The position numbers and the translations under genes were made by a program. Below are positions 31,674 to 40,567 of a DNA stretch of 64,000 bases, piece after piece. This stretch comes from Fermentibacter sp964564435. Lineage in GTDB: Bacteria; Fermentibacterota; Fermentibacteria; Fermentibacterales; Fermentibacteraceae. Positions within the stretch are counted from its first letter, which is position 1; each line of letters opens with the position of its first letter. The notes under the pieces were generated by a model. The model had not been told where the DNA came from. It saw only the letters and a list, made by a program, of their open reading frames with translations, and searched no databases. Location: assembly GCA_964564435.1 (NCBI GenBank), contig CAZMAT010000007.1, positions 58,089 through 122,088 of the forward strand, written 5' to 3'.

Positions 31674-34376
31674 GTGCTAGGAAGGGCTACGGCTATCACT
31701 GCCGCTCTGGTCCTGTGCCTCGCGCTTGTTGCCGGCGCAGGTACCACCGGCAAGATCGCTGGAAGGGTCACGGACAATTCCGGCAATCCCCTCATCGGAG
31801 CCACCGTCATGATCGTCGGCACGTCCTTCGGGGCCATGACCGACGCGAACGGTGAGTACTTCATCATCAACCTCGAACCTGGAACCTACAACCTCGCCGC
31901 CAACATGGTGGGCATGGCCGGCTCCACGGTCAACGGGATCCAGGTCAGCGCCGACCTCACCACGAGGATGGACTTCACCCTCAACACCACCACGGTCGGC
32001 AGCACGGTCATCCAGGTCACCGACCAGCGCGGTCTCATCCTCCGCGACGTGACGACCTCGATCCACGTCGTCGGCCGCGACGAGATCAAGACCATGCCGG
32101 TGGCCGGCATCCAGGACGTCGTCAACCGCCAGGCGGGGGCGACCGACCGCGGCGGCCTCCACATGCGCGGCGGACGTTCCGGCGAGGTCGCCTACCTCGT
32201 CGACGGCATCTCCCAGATCGACCCGGTCAACAACGTCTTCAACTCCGACATCCCGATGTCCGCCATCTCCGAAACCTCGATGATGACCGGCGGCTTCGGC
32301 GCCGAGTACGGCAACGCCCAGTCGGGCGTCATCCAGATCATCACCCGTGAAGGCGGCAACACCTACACGGGCGAGATCGAAGTCAACGGGAACGACTGGC
32401 AGGCGCTCGGCTTCGAGGACGGCAGGGTGTGGCAGTCCAGGCGCGCCGGAGCGGGCCCGTTCTCCGAGAGCCTGATCAACGCAGAGGCCGCCATCGGCGG
32501 GCCCGAGCCCTTCACCAGCTTCCTGCTGCCCGCCATGGGCATAAACGTACCCGGAGACACCAGGCTCTTCCTCTCCGGCGAGTTCCAGGAGATCGGCGGC
32601 GGCGAGGACGGCCGCTACGGCTACCAGTTCGGCGACTGGAGGACCCAGTACTCCGGCAACGCCAAGCTTACGATCCGTCCCAACTCCCGCACCAAGATCA
32701 ACCTGACCGGCTACCTGCTGGACAGGACCGGCGGCTGGAACACGGGCGACTACTGGCTGTGGAGCCGCCTCGAGACCCCCTACATCTCCGAGGGTGACAC
32801 CGTCGAAGCCGGGAACGCCCTCTACTCCTGCCCGACCAGGTTCTGGCTCAACTACAGCTACGGCATAGGCCTCACCCAGACCCTGAGCGACGCCACGTTC
32901 ATGGAGTTCAAGGTCAACCAGTACTCCACGAACTTCGACTACAAGATCCGCGACGAGGAAGGCGGATGGTACGGCGAGGACTTCACCCTCGACCAGTGGC
33001 TGGCGGAAACCCCCAGCAGGACCCAGGACGCCGACGGCTTCTACCGTTCCGGGCGCAGCAGGTACTCCTGGAGCGACACCTACAGCAACGTCGCCTCCGC
33101 CCGCTTCGACGTGACGAGCCAGATCAACCAGCAGCACCAGCTGAAGGCCGGCATCGAGGGCCGCTACTACGATCTCTACGACTTCACCATCGACACGGCC
33201 TCCGGCGGCAACATCTACGTCAGCAACTATCACGCATTCCCGAACTCGGGCGCGGTCTACCTCCAGGACAAGATGGAGTACCGCGGGATGATCGTTAACG
33301 CCGGTCTGCGCTTCGACTACTTCGACCCCAACTTCGACGAGTACCCGGCCGATCCGTCGAACCCGGTCATCCCGGGCACCTCTCCCGGTGATCCAGACCA
33401 CATAGTCAACCCCATCGAAGTGCCCATCAAGTACCACCTGAGCCCGCGCGTCGGCTTCTCCCACCCCATCACCGAGCAGGACGTGCTGCACTTCACGTAC
33501 GGGCACTACTTCCAGATGCCGATGCTAGACAACCTCTACAGCGGATCCGACTACGACCTTTCGGGCTCCTTCCCGCTGGTCGGCAACCCCGACCTTGAGC
33601 CTGAGCAGACCGTTTCCTACGAGGTCGGCGTGAAGCACCAGTTCGACGACTACACCCTCATGGATGTCACGGGCTTCTACAAGGACATCACGGGTCTCGT
33701 CGACACCGAGAAGAACTACTTCACCATGGTCGACGCCTACGACCGCTACATCAACGGCGACTACGGCAACGTCCGCGGAGCCGAGTTCAGCATCATGAGG
33801 CGCCCCTCGGGCTTCTTCTCCGCCAGCGCCAACTACACCTACCAGGTGGCCAAGGGCAAGTCCTCCGGCGCCACCCAGAACTACACGTACCTCTGGGCCG
33901 GCTGGGTCATCCCCAAGCGCGAGGCCTTCCTGAACTGGGACCAGAGGCATTCCGTGAACGCCGACTTCGACTTCCGCATCCCCCAGGGCGAGGGCCCCAG
34001 GATCGGCAACTACCCGATCCTCGAAGGCTTCGGCGTCACGCTGACGTTCAGCTACGGTTCGGGCTTCCCGTACACCCAGGACAGCCAGGGCACCGCATCC
34101 CCCGAGATCAACGGCCGCAGGTTCCCCTGGACGATGGACACCGACCTGAGGGTCAACCGCACGATCTGGGCGGGCCCTCTCACCATGGATGTCTACTGCT
34201 GGATCAGGAACGTCTTCGACCGCAGGAACATCACGGGTGCATACGACATCGCCTACTACGACTCCGACCTCGACGGAGACGGCAGACCCGATCACGACCC
34301 GTCGGGTTCCGTCCATACTCCGTACTTCTACTCCCGTCCCAGGATGATCCGGTTCGGGTTCGGGCTGGAGTGGTAG
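31674..34376 (+). CDS. TonB-dependent outer-membrane receptor with carboxypeptidase-regulatory-like N-terminal domain
   Basis: 900 residues from GTG 31674, picked because AAAGGAG lies 8 nt upstream and a signal peptide follows at once (AITAALVLCLALVAGAG). A CarboxypepD_reg-like domain (about 26-105, GKIAGRVTDNSGNPLIGATVMIVG) precedes the plug (about 115-230, with GLHMRGGRSGEVAYLVDG). The rest is a 22-strand-type barrel ending in aromatic FGFGLEW. It imports a large substrate using the ExbB/ExbD/TonB complex encoded just downstream. The substrate is unknown; the SusC-like architecture suggests oligosaccharide, peptide or another polymer rather than siderophore. Confidence 0.9.
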   Translation: MLGRATAITAALVLCLALVAGAGTTGKIAGRVTDNSGNPLIGATVMIVGTSFGAMTDANGEYFIINLEPGTYNLAANMVGMAGSTVNGIQVSADLTTRMDFTLNTTTVGSTVIQVTDQRGLILRDVTTSIHVVGRDEIKTMPVAGIQDVVNRQAGATDRGGLHMRGGRSGEVAYLVDGISQIDPVNNVFNSDIPMSAISETSMMTGGFGAEYGNAQSGVIQIITREGGNTYTGEIEVNGNDWQALGFEDGRVWQSRRAGAGPFSESLINAEAAIGGPEPFTSFLLPAMGINVPGDTRLFLSGEFQEIGGGEDGRYGYQFGDWRTQYSGNAKLTIRPNSRTKINLTGYLLDRTGGWNTGDYWLWSRLETPYISEGDTVEAGNALYSCPTRFWLNYSYGIGLTQTLSDATFMEFKVNQYSTNFDYKIRDEEGGWYGEDFTLDQWLAETPSRTQDADGFYRSGRSRYSWSDTYSNVASARFDVTSQINQQHQLKAGIEGRYYDLYDFTIDTASGGNIYVSNYHAFPNSGAVYLQDKMEYRGMIVNAGLRFDYFDPNFDEYPADPSNPVIPGTSPGDPDHIVNPIEVPIKYHLSPRVGFSHPITEQDVLHFTYGHYFQMPMLDNLYSGSDYDLSGSFPLVGNPDLEPEQTVSYEVGVKHQFDDYTLMDVTGFYKDITGLVDTEKNYFTMVDAYDRYINGDYGNVRGAEFSIMRRPSGFFSASANYTYQVAKGKSSGATQNYTYLWAGWVIPKREAFLNWDQRHSVNADFDFRIPQGEGPRIGNYPILEGFGVTLTFSYGSGFPYTQDSQGTASPEINGRRFPWTMDTDLRVNRTIWAGPLTMDVYCWIRNVFDRRNITGAYDIAYYDSDLDGDGRPDHDPSGSVHTPYFYSRPRMIRFGFGLEW

Positions 34377-34397
34377 GACTGGCATAGGGAAACCACA

Positions 34398-34423
34398 GGG
34401 GCGGCTCCGCACGGGGCCGCCCC
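34398..34423 (+). terminator. Hairpin (attenuator or terminator) between receptor and exbB
   Basis: GGGGCGGC pairs with GCCGCCCC around a 10-nt loop. No T-run follows, and the exbB ribosome-binding site is 14 bp downstream, so partial termination that lowers exbBD-tonB relative to receptor is likely. Confidence 0.5.
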
Positions 34424-34450
34424 CCACCGAGTCACAAGGAGTTGTTCCTC

Positions 34451-35272
34451 ATGCGTAACATTCTCTTGGCAGTCCTCATGCTGGCTGCTGCTTCCTGGGC
34501 GCAGGCACCCGCTGATTCGACAGCTCCGGCTCCCGTCGACACGACAACCCAGATCACGGAGCCCGTCACGCAACCGGTGACCACGCCCGCAGACTCCGCC
34601 GCAGCCCCCGCCGGCGAGGACATCGAGAGGCCCCAGAACGCCGCCATGGATCTGAAGGACCTGTTCATCGCAGGCGGCATCTTCATGTGGCCGCTGCTCC
34701 TCAGCGCCATCATCGGCGTGGCGATCGGCATCGAGCGGTACATCGTCCTGCGCAAGTGCAAGATCAACCAGGGCACGTTCCTCGACCAGCTAGGCGGGTA
34801 CATCCGCAAGGGCGACCACAAGGGCGCCGAAGACCTCTGCGACCGCACCCGCGGCCCCGTCGCCTCCATCCTCCGCGCCGGCCTCATCAGGCGTGACAAG
34901 GGCCTCGAGGCAGTGGAGAAGGGTATCGAGACGGCGGCCCAGGTCGAGATGTCCTTCCTCGAGAAGGGCCTCATCGTCATGGCCTCCGTGGTCGTCGTGG
35001 CCCCGATGCTCGGCTTCCTCGGCACGGTCTCGGGCATGATCAACGCCTTCGGCGCCATCGCCGCGGCGAAGAACGTCGAGGCAAGCCTGGTCGCTAGCGG
35101 TATCCAGGAGGCCCTCATCACCACCGCTGCCGGCCTCATCATCGCCATCCCCGTGCAGCTCGCCTACAACTGGTATCTCTCGATCATCGGCAGGTACGTG
35201 ATCGACATGGAGGAGGCGAGCAGCTTCCTGATCGACACACTCTCCGACATGGAACTGCTCAAGAAGCTCTAG
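34451..35272 (+). CDS. exbB: ExbB/TolQ/MotA-family proton channel protein
   Basis: 273 residues. A signal-like N-terminus is followed by a Pro/Thr/Ala-rich periplasmic stretch (about 20-60), then helix 1 (FIAGGIFMWPLLLSAIIGVAIGIERYI). A cytoplasmic domain and the paired helices (GLIVMASVVVVAPMLGFLGTVSGMINAF and EALITTAAGLIIAIPVQLAYNWY) are typical of ExbB/TolQ. It forms the proton channel that energises TonB. ATG 34451 is preferred over TTG 34442 because AAGGAG is 9 nt upstream. Confidence 0.92.
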   Translation: MRNILLAVLMLAAASWAQAPADSTAPAPVDTTTQITEPVTQPVTTPADSAAAPAGEDIERPQNAAMDLKDLFIAGGIFMWPLLLSAIIGVAIGIERYIVLRKCKINQGTFLDQLGGYIRKGDHKGAEDLCDRTRGPVASILRAGLIRRDKGLEAVEKGIETAAQVEMSFLEKGLIVMASVVVVAPMLGFLGTVSGMINAFGAIAAAKNVEASLVASGIQEALITTAAGLIIAIPVQLAYNWYLSIIGRYVIDMEEASSFLIDTLSDMELLKKL

Positions 35273-35283
35273 AAGGGGATCGG

Positions 35284-36033
35284 ATGCGACTCCTCAAGAA
35301 ACCGACAGCAAGCGCGGACATCCCGGAAGCTTCGATGGCCGACATCGGGTTCCTGCTGCTGATCTTCTTCCTCGTCACGACGACGTTCGAGGTCCAGAAG
35401 GGCATCTCCTACAGACTGCCCAAGAAACCCGACGAGCAGACGCAGGAAGTCATCATCGACGAGGCCAACCGCCTCATGATGACGGTCAAGCAGTGGGGTC
35501 TGAACGAGTATGTCGCGCTCATCGACCAGGCTCCTCCGGGGGGTCCGCTCCAGAGGGCCAGGGCGGGTGAGGACGTGAGCCTCGAATCCGACTCGCTGGT
35601 TTCCGGGATACGGTCCCTGGCGAGCGACAGGGTCGAAGAGCTCTCGGCCACCCGTTCGAGGCTCCTCACGAATGCTCTAGTAGCGATGGACCTGCCCGAG
35701 AACACCTACTCCAGCCTGGAGAGGGTCATCGAGGGCGAGAACCTGGTCCCGCAGGTGAAGCCCGGCCTGATGCGCACACTGCTCGGGGGAGAGATCGCCG
35801 TCGACGACGATCCCCTGTTCGGGCAGGTCGCCTTCGGCGACACCCTCGTCCTGGCCGACGCCGTGCAGGGCGAGATAGCGACGGTCGTGCGGGAGAGCGA
35901 GCTCGTGGTCATCCTCAAGTTCTTCCCCGACTGCGACTACAACGGCATGGTCCAGGCGCTGGACATGCTCAGGCGCAACGGCGTGAGCCGTACCGGCATA
36001 ACGATCCAGGAGAGGACGGGGGGTGGGGCCTGA
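35284..36033 (+). CDS. exbD: ExbD/TolR-family protein, long form
   Basis: 249 residues, against about 140 for most ExbD. The N-terminal helix SMADIGFLLLIFFLVTTTF keeps the essential membrane Asp. The periplasmic domain has an extra roughly 100 residues between the first strand (about 50-75) and the C-terminal ExbD unit (DCDYNGMVQALDMLRRNGV), rich in acidic and Ser residues. The insertion may contact the cell wall or TonB. The stop overlaps the start of the second exbD. Confidence 0.88.
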   Translation: MRLLKKPTASADIPEASMADIGFLLLIFFLVTTTFEVQKGISYRLPKKPDEQTQEVIIDEANRLMMTVKQWGLNEYVALIDQAPPGGPLQRARAGEDVSLESDSLVSGIRSLASDRVEELSATRSRLLTNALVAMDLPENTYSSLERVIEGENLVPQVKPGLMRTLLGGEIAVDDDPLFGQVAFGDTLVLADAVQGEIATVVRESELVVILKFFPDCDYNGMVQALDMLRRNGVSRTGITIQERTGGGA

Positions 36034-36491
36034 TGCTGATACAGCGTAGGATCAGAGCTGCGGCGAAGGTCTACACCGGATCCTCGGCGGACCTCGTCTT
36101 CATCCTCATCATCTTCTTCATGAGCACGACCCTCTTCAAGGAGGAGGGCGGGATGAGCATAAGGTTCCCCCAGGCCCATCCCGAGGTCATGACGGAGATC
36201 GGCAAGCAGTCGCTCTCGATCAAGGTGTGGATCAAGCAGCTCACGCCGGGCGACCCGACGAGCGAGATCGTGGCCCGCATCGGCGACTTCGACATGCCCG
36301 TGAGCGACGTTCCCCAGCAGCTGCGGACGCTCAGCGAGCGCCTCTGGCGCGAGCAGAACAAGTCCGTGGACGTGATAGTGTTCAACGTCGACCAGAGGGT
36401 ACCCATGGGGGACATGGTCGAACTGTTCAACGCCCTGCGCTACGAAGAGCTCTACAGCGTGATGTTCAACGCTGACGAGCAATACTACTGA
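36033..36491 (+). CDS. exbD: Second ExbD/TolR-family protein
   Basis: 152 residues of normal length. The helix SSADLVFILIIFFMSTTLF has the essential Asp, and the C-terminal domain has VDQRVPMGDMVELFNALRYEE. The start overlaps the first exbD stop (TGATG). Two different ExbD proteins next to one ExbB suggest a heteromeric ExbD dimer, as in some Bacteroidetes-type systems. Confidence 0.9.
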   Translation: MLIQRRIRAAAKVYTGSSADLVFILIIFFMSTTLFKEEGGMSIRFPQAHPEVMTEIGKQSLSIKVWIKQLTPGDPTSEIVARIGDFDMPVSDVPQQLRTLSERLWREQNKSVDVIVFNVDQRVPMGDMVELFNALRYEELYSVMFNADEQYY

Positions 36492-36503
36492 GGGGGGTGG
36501 AGC

Positions 36504-37178
36504 ATGAGCACCCATGCGAACAGCGAGTTCCAGGAGCGCTCGGCCCTCCTGTACGACTGGGCGATAGCGGGCGCCATCGCGAGCATGATCCTGCTCCTCG
36601 AGGTCATCCCGAGGAGCGAGATGGGGCGCATCAACACCCGCACGTCCGATACCGAGATGGAGGCGGTCGAGGCCGACATCGCCTTCGAGGACCAGGTCGA
36701 GGAACAGCAGGAGGAGGTCGAGCAGCAGCAGGAGGAGATGCAGCAGGCCGCGGAGCAGATGATCCAGGAGCTCCAGACCGATGTCACCATCTCCCTCAGC
36801 ACTGATACGATAGGCCTCTCCAGCGTCACGACGGTGTCGCAGACCATAGAGGACGTGGGCCCCGGCGACGGCGGAGAGATGGGCCCTCCAAGGTTCATGC
36901 CCGCGGAGGTGTTCCCGTCCTGCACGTTCCAGCCTGCGCCCGAGTACCCCGAGATGGCCAGGATGGCCGGCGTGGAAGGCAACGTCGTGCTCTGGGTCTA
37001 CGTGAAAACGGACGGCACCGTGGGCGACGTGCAGCTCTACAACTCGAGCGGGGTCGAATCCCTCGACCAGGCGGCGCTCTCCGCGGCGCCCCGCACCCGC
37101 TGGGTACCGGCATCGAACAACGGGATACCCGTAGGTGTGTGGACCACGCTCACCTACAGGTTCACCCTGACGACCTAG
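36504..37178 (+). CDS. tonB: Energy transducer TonB
   Basis: 224 residues. One N-terminal membrane helix (about 13-33) is followed by a Gln/Glu-rich coiled coil (about 60-90, VEEQQEEVEQQQEEMQQAAE) in place of the usual proline-rich spacer. A Ser/Thr linker leads to the C-terminal TonB domain (about 145-224, YPEMARMAGVEGNVVLWVYV and DGTVGDVQLYNSSG). It links ExbBD to the receptor. The coiled-coil spacer is unusual. Confidence 0.92.
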   Translation: MSTHANSEFQERSALLYDWAIAGAIASMILLLEVIPRSEMGRINTRTSDTEMEAVEADIAFEDQVEEQQEEVEQQQEEMQQAAEQMIQELQTDVTISLSTDTIGLSSVTTVSQTIEDVGPGDGGEMGPPRFMPAEVFPSCTFQPAPEYPEMARMAGVEGNVVLWVYVKTDGTVGDVQLYNSSGVESLDQAALSAAPRTRWVPASNNGIPVGVWTTLTYRFTLTT

Positions 37179-37280
37179 GATTAGGATGAATAGTGTGTCC
37201 AACTGCGCGTCCGGTCGCCGTCCGGGATTTCCCGGCACCATCGCCGGACTGACGTCGATGAACTGGAGGTGAAGGAGGGT

Positions 37281-39509
37281 ATGAGGAACTATAGCCGAGT
37301 GCGCGGGTCCATCCTGCTTCTCGTGGCTCTCGTGGTCCTCGCCACGCCTGCCTTGGCTAGGAGCTTGCGCATCAATCCGATACCGATGGACGACACGGAT
37401 GCCCGTCCACCGGTCTCCAGGCTTCTGCACAACCTGAACATGACCTGGAGCGCGGTAATGAACCTCGGTCTCTTCGGAGACTACCAGGGCAACTTCCCGT
37501 CCATGGAGTGGCCGGGCGGTACCGGCAACAGCTACCTGTGGGCAGGGGACCTCTGGTCCTGCTGCTACGGGCCCGTGACGATCTGGGGCGACTCCACCGC
37601 CAAGTGGGCGAGCTGCGCCCAGAGCGCCCAGTCGTACGAACTGTGGGCCAGCGATGGATTCCCTGCCGAGAAGCTCGTGCCGGGGCCTACCGCCCTCGAG
37701 CAGACCCAGTACGGCTACGACGACTGGAACCCCTCCAGGAACACCGACCCGTACGGCATGATGGTGTGGGACGAGAACTACACCTGGGGCACCCCGGGGT
37801 ACAACGAGTTCATGGCCAACTACTTCGTGATCACCCACCAGAGCGCCCAGGGCAACCCCGGCGTGCCTCTCGAGGGGTTCCTGATGGCGATCCGGGCCGA
37901 CGCAGACGTGGCCACAGCCGACGCGAGCGCGTGCAATGAGGACGACCTCGTCTACTACGACGGCCACGAGATCTGGTGCAACGACCCCAACGCCACGTTC
38001 GACTACCAGTTCGACAACGGCACCACCGCCTCCACCGCCGACGCGTTCACCTACCAGCAGAACGCAGTGGGCTTCGCCGAGGAGATCGACAACGTCTACT
38101 ACTACTACAACTACCTGGGCGGCGACGGCATAGTCGATGCCGACGTAGACGGCAACGGCGTCAGCGACCACTTCACCATCCTCGCCAAGGTTGTGGGCTC
38201 CGACACGATCTACACAGCCGAGCCCAACACCGGGCTCTTCCTCTTCGACAGCGGCATGCCCGAGAACCACTGGAACCATGTCGTCGGCGACACGACCTAT
38301 CTCGTGGTCCCCCGGAACACGAGCTACATCTGGGACGGCGACAACCCGGCATCGGGCGACGACGACACCGGGGAACCGGTTCTCGACCCCTGCTGCAATG
38401 GCTTCATCGGCTGGCGCCTGCTCGACTTCTGGGTCAAGAAGGCCAACGGCACGATAGAGCGCCCCATAGACATCTACGGCGTCCCGATCCCGATCTCCCA
38501 CTCCTGGTGGAACATCGAGACGGACCCCGGTTCCGACATAGAGATCTATGACTACATGTGGGGGCAGAACCCGGATGCGAGCGGTCAGGTCAGCGGACCG
38601 GCATACCTCGCAGACTGGGTGGGCAATCCGAACGCTCCCGAAGCGTACGTCCCCGAGAATCCGGGCCCATGGCCCATCGTCCACAACCTGCCCATCGCTA
38701 TGGGTTATCCTCAGTTCGACTACAGGTTCCTCCTCTCGGCCGGTCCCGTGACCCTCGCCGACGGTGACAGCCTGTTCGTCGTCGGGGGATGGCTCGTGGC
38801 GAGAGGCCTCGACGGATTGCGCGTCTCGGCCGATGCCTTGCTCGACGCCTACTACCGCGACGGCGGATGGGGCGTCCCGAGCCTGCCGCCGACCCCGATC
38901 CTCTTCTACGAGGCGCAGGATCACAACGTCCATCTCGAGTGGGGCGACAACGCCGAGGCCTATGATCCGTTCGGCGGCTACAGGATCTACAGGGCGACCT
39001 TCGAGCCGTCGGGATGGGAGCTCATAGCCGACATCCCCGGCACCGGCACCCATTCCTACGACGACGGCGAAGTGACCAACGGCTTCCCGTATTACTACGT
39101 CGTCTGCTCGTACGACGCCGAGACCGGCATCGAGAGCACCAAGTCGAACTACAAGCAGACTCTCGAGGGCACGCCCATCTCTGTCGTACCGACCTGGGAC
39201 GCCGACGCAAACTGGACCGAGGAAGTGGCGGTCGTCCCCAACCCCTACCGCGGATCCGCGGCCTGGGAGCAGACCTACTTCGACAAGATCGCCTTCATAA
39301 ACCTCCCCGCGATGTGCGACATCTACATCTACACCCTCGCGGGCGACCACGTGATAACCCTCGAGCACCGCGGATGGGCCGGGGAAGAGGGTACGGAGTT
39401 CTGGGATCTCGTCAGCCGCAACAACCAGGAAGTCGTTTCCGGGCTCTACTTCTACAGGGTGGAGAACGAGGACGATTCCGTAATCGGCAAGTTCGCCATC
39501 ATAAAGTAG
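37281..39509 (+). CDS. Secreted protein with FlgD/type-IX-like C-terminal sorting domain
   Basis: 742 residues. A signal peptide (about 1-25, ILLLVALVVLATPALA) is followed by a large unassigned region rich in Trp, Tyr, Asp and Gly. A fibronectin-III-like domain sits near 545-625 (NVHLEWGDNAEAYDPFGGYRIYR). The C-terminal about 90 residues (VVPNPYRGSAAWEQ ... GLYFYRVENEDDSVIGKFAIIK) are typical of FlgD-like or Por-type sorting domains. ATG 37281 follows GGAGGTGAAGGAGG. It is followed directly by the PorV-like gene, so outer-membrane secretion via a type-IX-like route is likely. Confidence 0.78.
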   Translation: MRNYSRVRGSILLLVALVVLATPALARSLRINPIPMDDTDARPPVSRLLHNLNMTWSAVMNLGLFGDYQGNFPSMEWPGGTGNSYLWAGDLWSCCYGPVTIWGDSTAKWASCAQSAQSYELWASDGFPAEKLVPGPTALEQTQYGYDDWNPSRNTDPYGMMVWDENYTWGTPGYNEFMANYFVITHQSAQGNPGVPLEGFLMAIRADADVATADASACNEDDLVYYDGHEIWCNDPNATFDYQFDNGTTASTADAFTYQQNAVGFAEEIDNVYYYYNYLGGDGIVDADVDGNGVSDHFTILAKVVGSDTIYTAEPNTGLFLFDSGMPENHWNHVVGDTTYLVVPRNTSYIWDGDNPASGDDDTGEPVLDPCCNGFIGWRLLDFWVKKANGTIERPIDIYGVPIPISHSWWNIETDPGSDIEIYDYMWGQNPDASGQVSGPAYLADWVGNPNAPEAYVPENPGPWPIVHNLPIAMGYPQFDYRFLLSAGPVTLADGDSLFVVGGWLVARGLDGLRVSADALLDAYYRDGGWGVPSLPPTPILFYEAQDHNVHLEWGDNAEAYDPFGGYRIYRATFEPSGWELIADIPGTGTHSYDDGEVTNGFPYYYVVCSYDAETGIESTKSNYKQTLEGTPISVVPTWDADANWTEEVAVVPNPYRGSAAWEQTYFDKIAFINLPAMCDIYIYTLAGDHVITLEHRGWAGEEGTEFWDLVSRNNQEVVSGLYFYRVENEDDSVIGKFAIIK

Positions 39510-39522
39510 GGAGGAGGGGCCA

Positions 39523-40503
39523 ATGAAACTTACAGGAAGACTCCTGATCGCAGCGGCTGCCGTCCTCCTGCTCTTCCCCGCAGTGGCCGACGCGAGTTTC
39601 GCCAAGGTCGGAACGGCCGGGGCTCAGTTCCTGAAGATCGGGCTCGGCACGAGGGGAGCCGCCATGGGCGGCGCCTTCGTGGCGACGGCGGATGACGCGA
39701 GCGCGGCCTGGTGGAACCCGGCCTGCCTCGTGCTCGTCCCCGGAACCCAGGTCCAGCTCACGCACACCGAGTGGTTCGAGGACGTCACCTACGAGGCCGG
39801 TGTCGTAACGCGGGAGTTCCCCGCCATCGGCACCTTCGCCCTGCAGTTCGGGCTCCTGAGCTCGGGTGACATGGATGTCACCACCATCGAGGAACCCGAG
39901 GGAACGGGCGAGACGTTCACGTGCAGCGACATGGTCGTGGGGCTGACCTACTCCAGGATGCTGACCGACCGATTCAGCACCGGCGTCACGTTCAAGTACG
40001 TCAGGGAAGGGTGGGACGACATCTCGGCATCCGGTCTCGCCGTCGACCTAGGAACGCTGTACAACACGGGCTTCCGCACCCTGAGGATCGGCATGTCGAT
40101 CCAGCACTTCGGCGGCGAACTGACCCCTGATGGTGAGTTCGACGACTACTACAGCGGACCCGACTCTCTGAAGGCTTTCCTCCCCTACTCCCTGCCCATG
40201 ACCTTCAAGCTGGGCATGGCCATGGACGTCATCGACCAGGGCCCGCACATGCTGACCATCGCTGTCGACGGGGTCCATCCCAACGACAACGACGAGCAGG
40301 TGAACATCGGAGGAGAGTACTGGTACAACGGCATGGTCGCCCTCCGCGGCGGCTATCGCGTCAACACGGACGAGGAAGGCCTGACCGCGGGTGCCGGTTT
40401 CCGGATCCCCGTAGGCGGCAGGACGATCGCCCTCGACTACGCGTATGCCGATTTCAACAGGCTGGAGATGGTCCACAGGGCCAGCCTGGGGTTCGAGTTC
40501 TAG
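39523..40503 (+). CDS. PorV/PorQ-family outer-membrane barrel protein
   Basis: 326 residues. A signal peptide (about 1-24) is followed by FAKVGTAGAQFLKIGLGTRGAAMGGAFVATADDASAAWWNPA, the family signature (LKIGxGARxxAMGgAfvA...wNPA). The remainder is barrel strands ending FEF. In Bacteroidetes PorV shuttles type-IX cargo to the attachment complex, so it fits the neighbouring sorting-domain proteins. GGAGGAGGGG precedes the ATG by 3 nt. No other type-IX machinery genes are in the window. Confidence 0.87.
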   Translation: MKLTGRLLIAAAAVLLLFPAVADASFAKVGTAGAQFLKIGLGTRGAAMGGAFVATADDASAAWWNPACLVLVPGTQVQLTHTEWFEDVTYEAGVVTREFPAIGTFALQFGLLSSGDMDVTTIEEPEGTGETFTCSDMVVGLTYSRMLTDRFSTGVTFKYVREGWDDISASGLAVDLGTLYNTGFRTLRIGMSIQHFGGELTPDGEFDDYYSGPDSLKAFLPYSLPMTFKLGMAMDVIDQGPHMLTIAVDGVHPNDNDEQVNIGGEYWYNGMVALRGGYRVNTDEEGLTAGAGFRIPVGGRTIALDYAYADFNRLEMVHRASLGFEF

Positions 40504-40513
40504 GAACCGCCGC

Positions 40514-40537
40514 GGGGGGGAGCGTGGGCTCCCCCCC
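40514..40537 (+). terminator. Hairpin after the PorV-like gene
   Basis: A 10-bp stem (GGGGGGGAGC with GCTCCCCCCC) and a 4-nt loop, 11 bp past the stop. There is no T-run; the GWxTD gene starts 30 bp further on, so termination may be partial. Confidence 0.6.
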
Positions 40538-40567
40538 TCGGACGGCCGGTGGAAAGGCAGAACGGGG

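Noticed and set aside
35937..39605. Open frame of more than 1200 codons on the minus strand opposite exbD, tonB and the sorting-domain gene
   Set aside because: It mirrors codon bias of the real genes on the other strand and shows no domain, signal peptide or ribosome-binding site.
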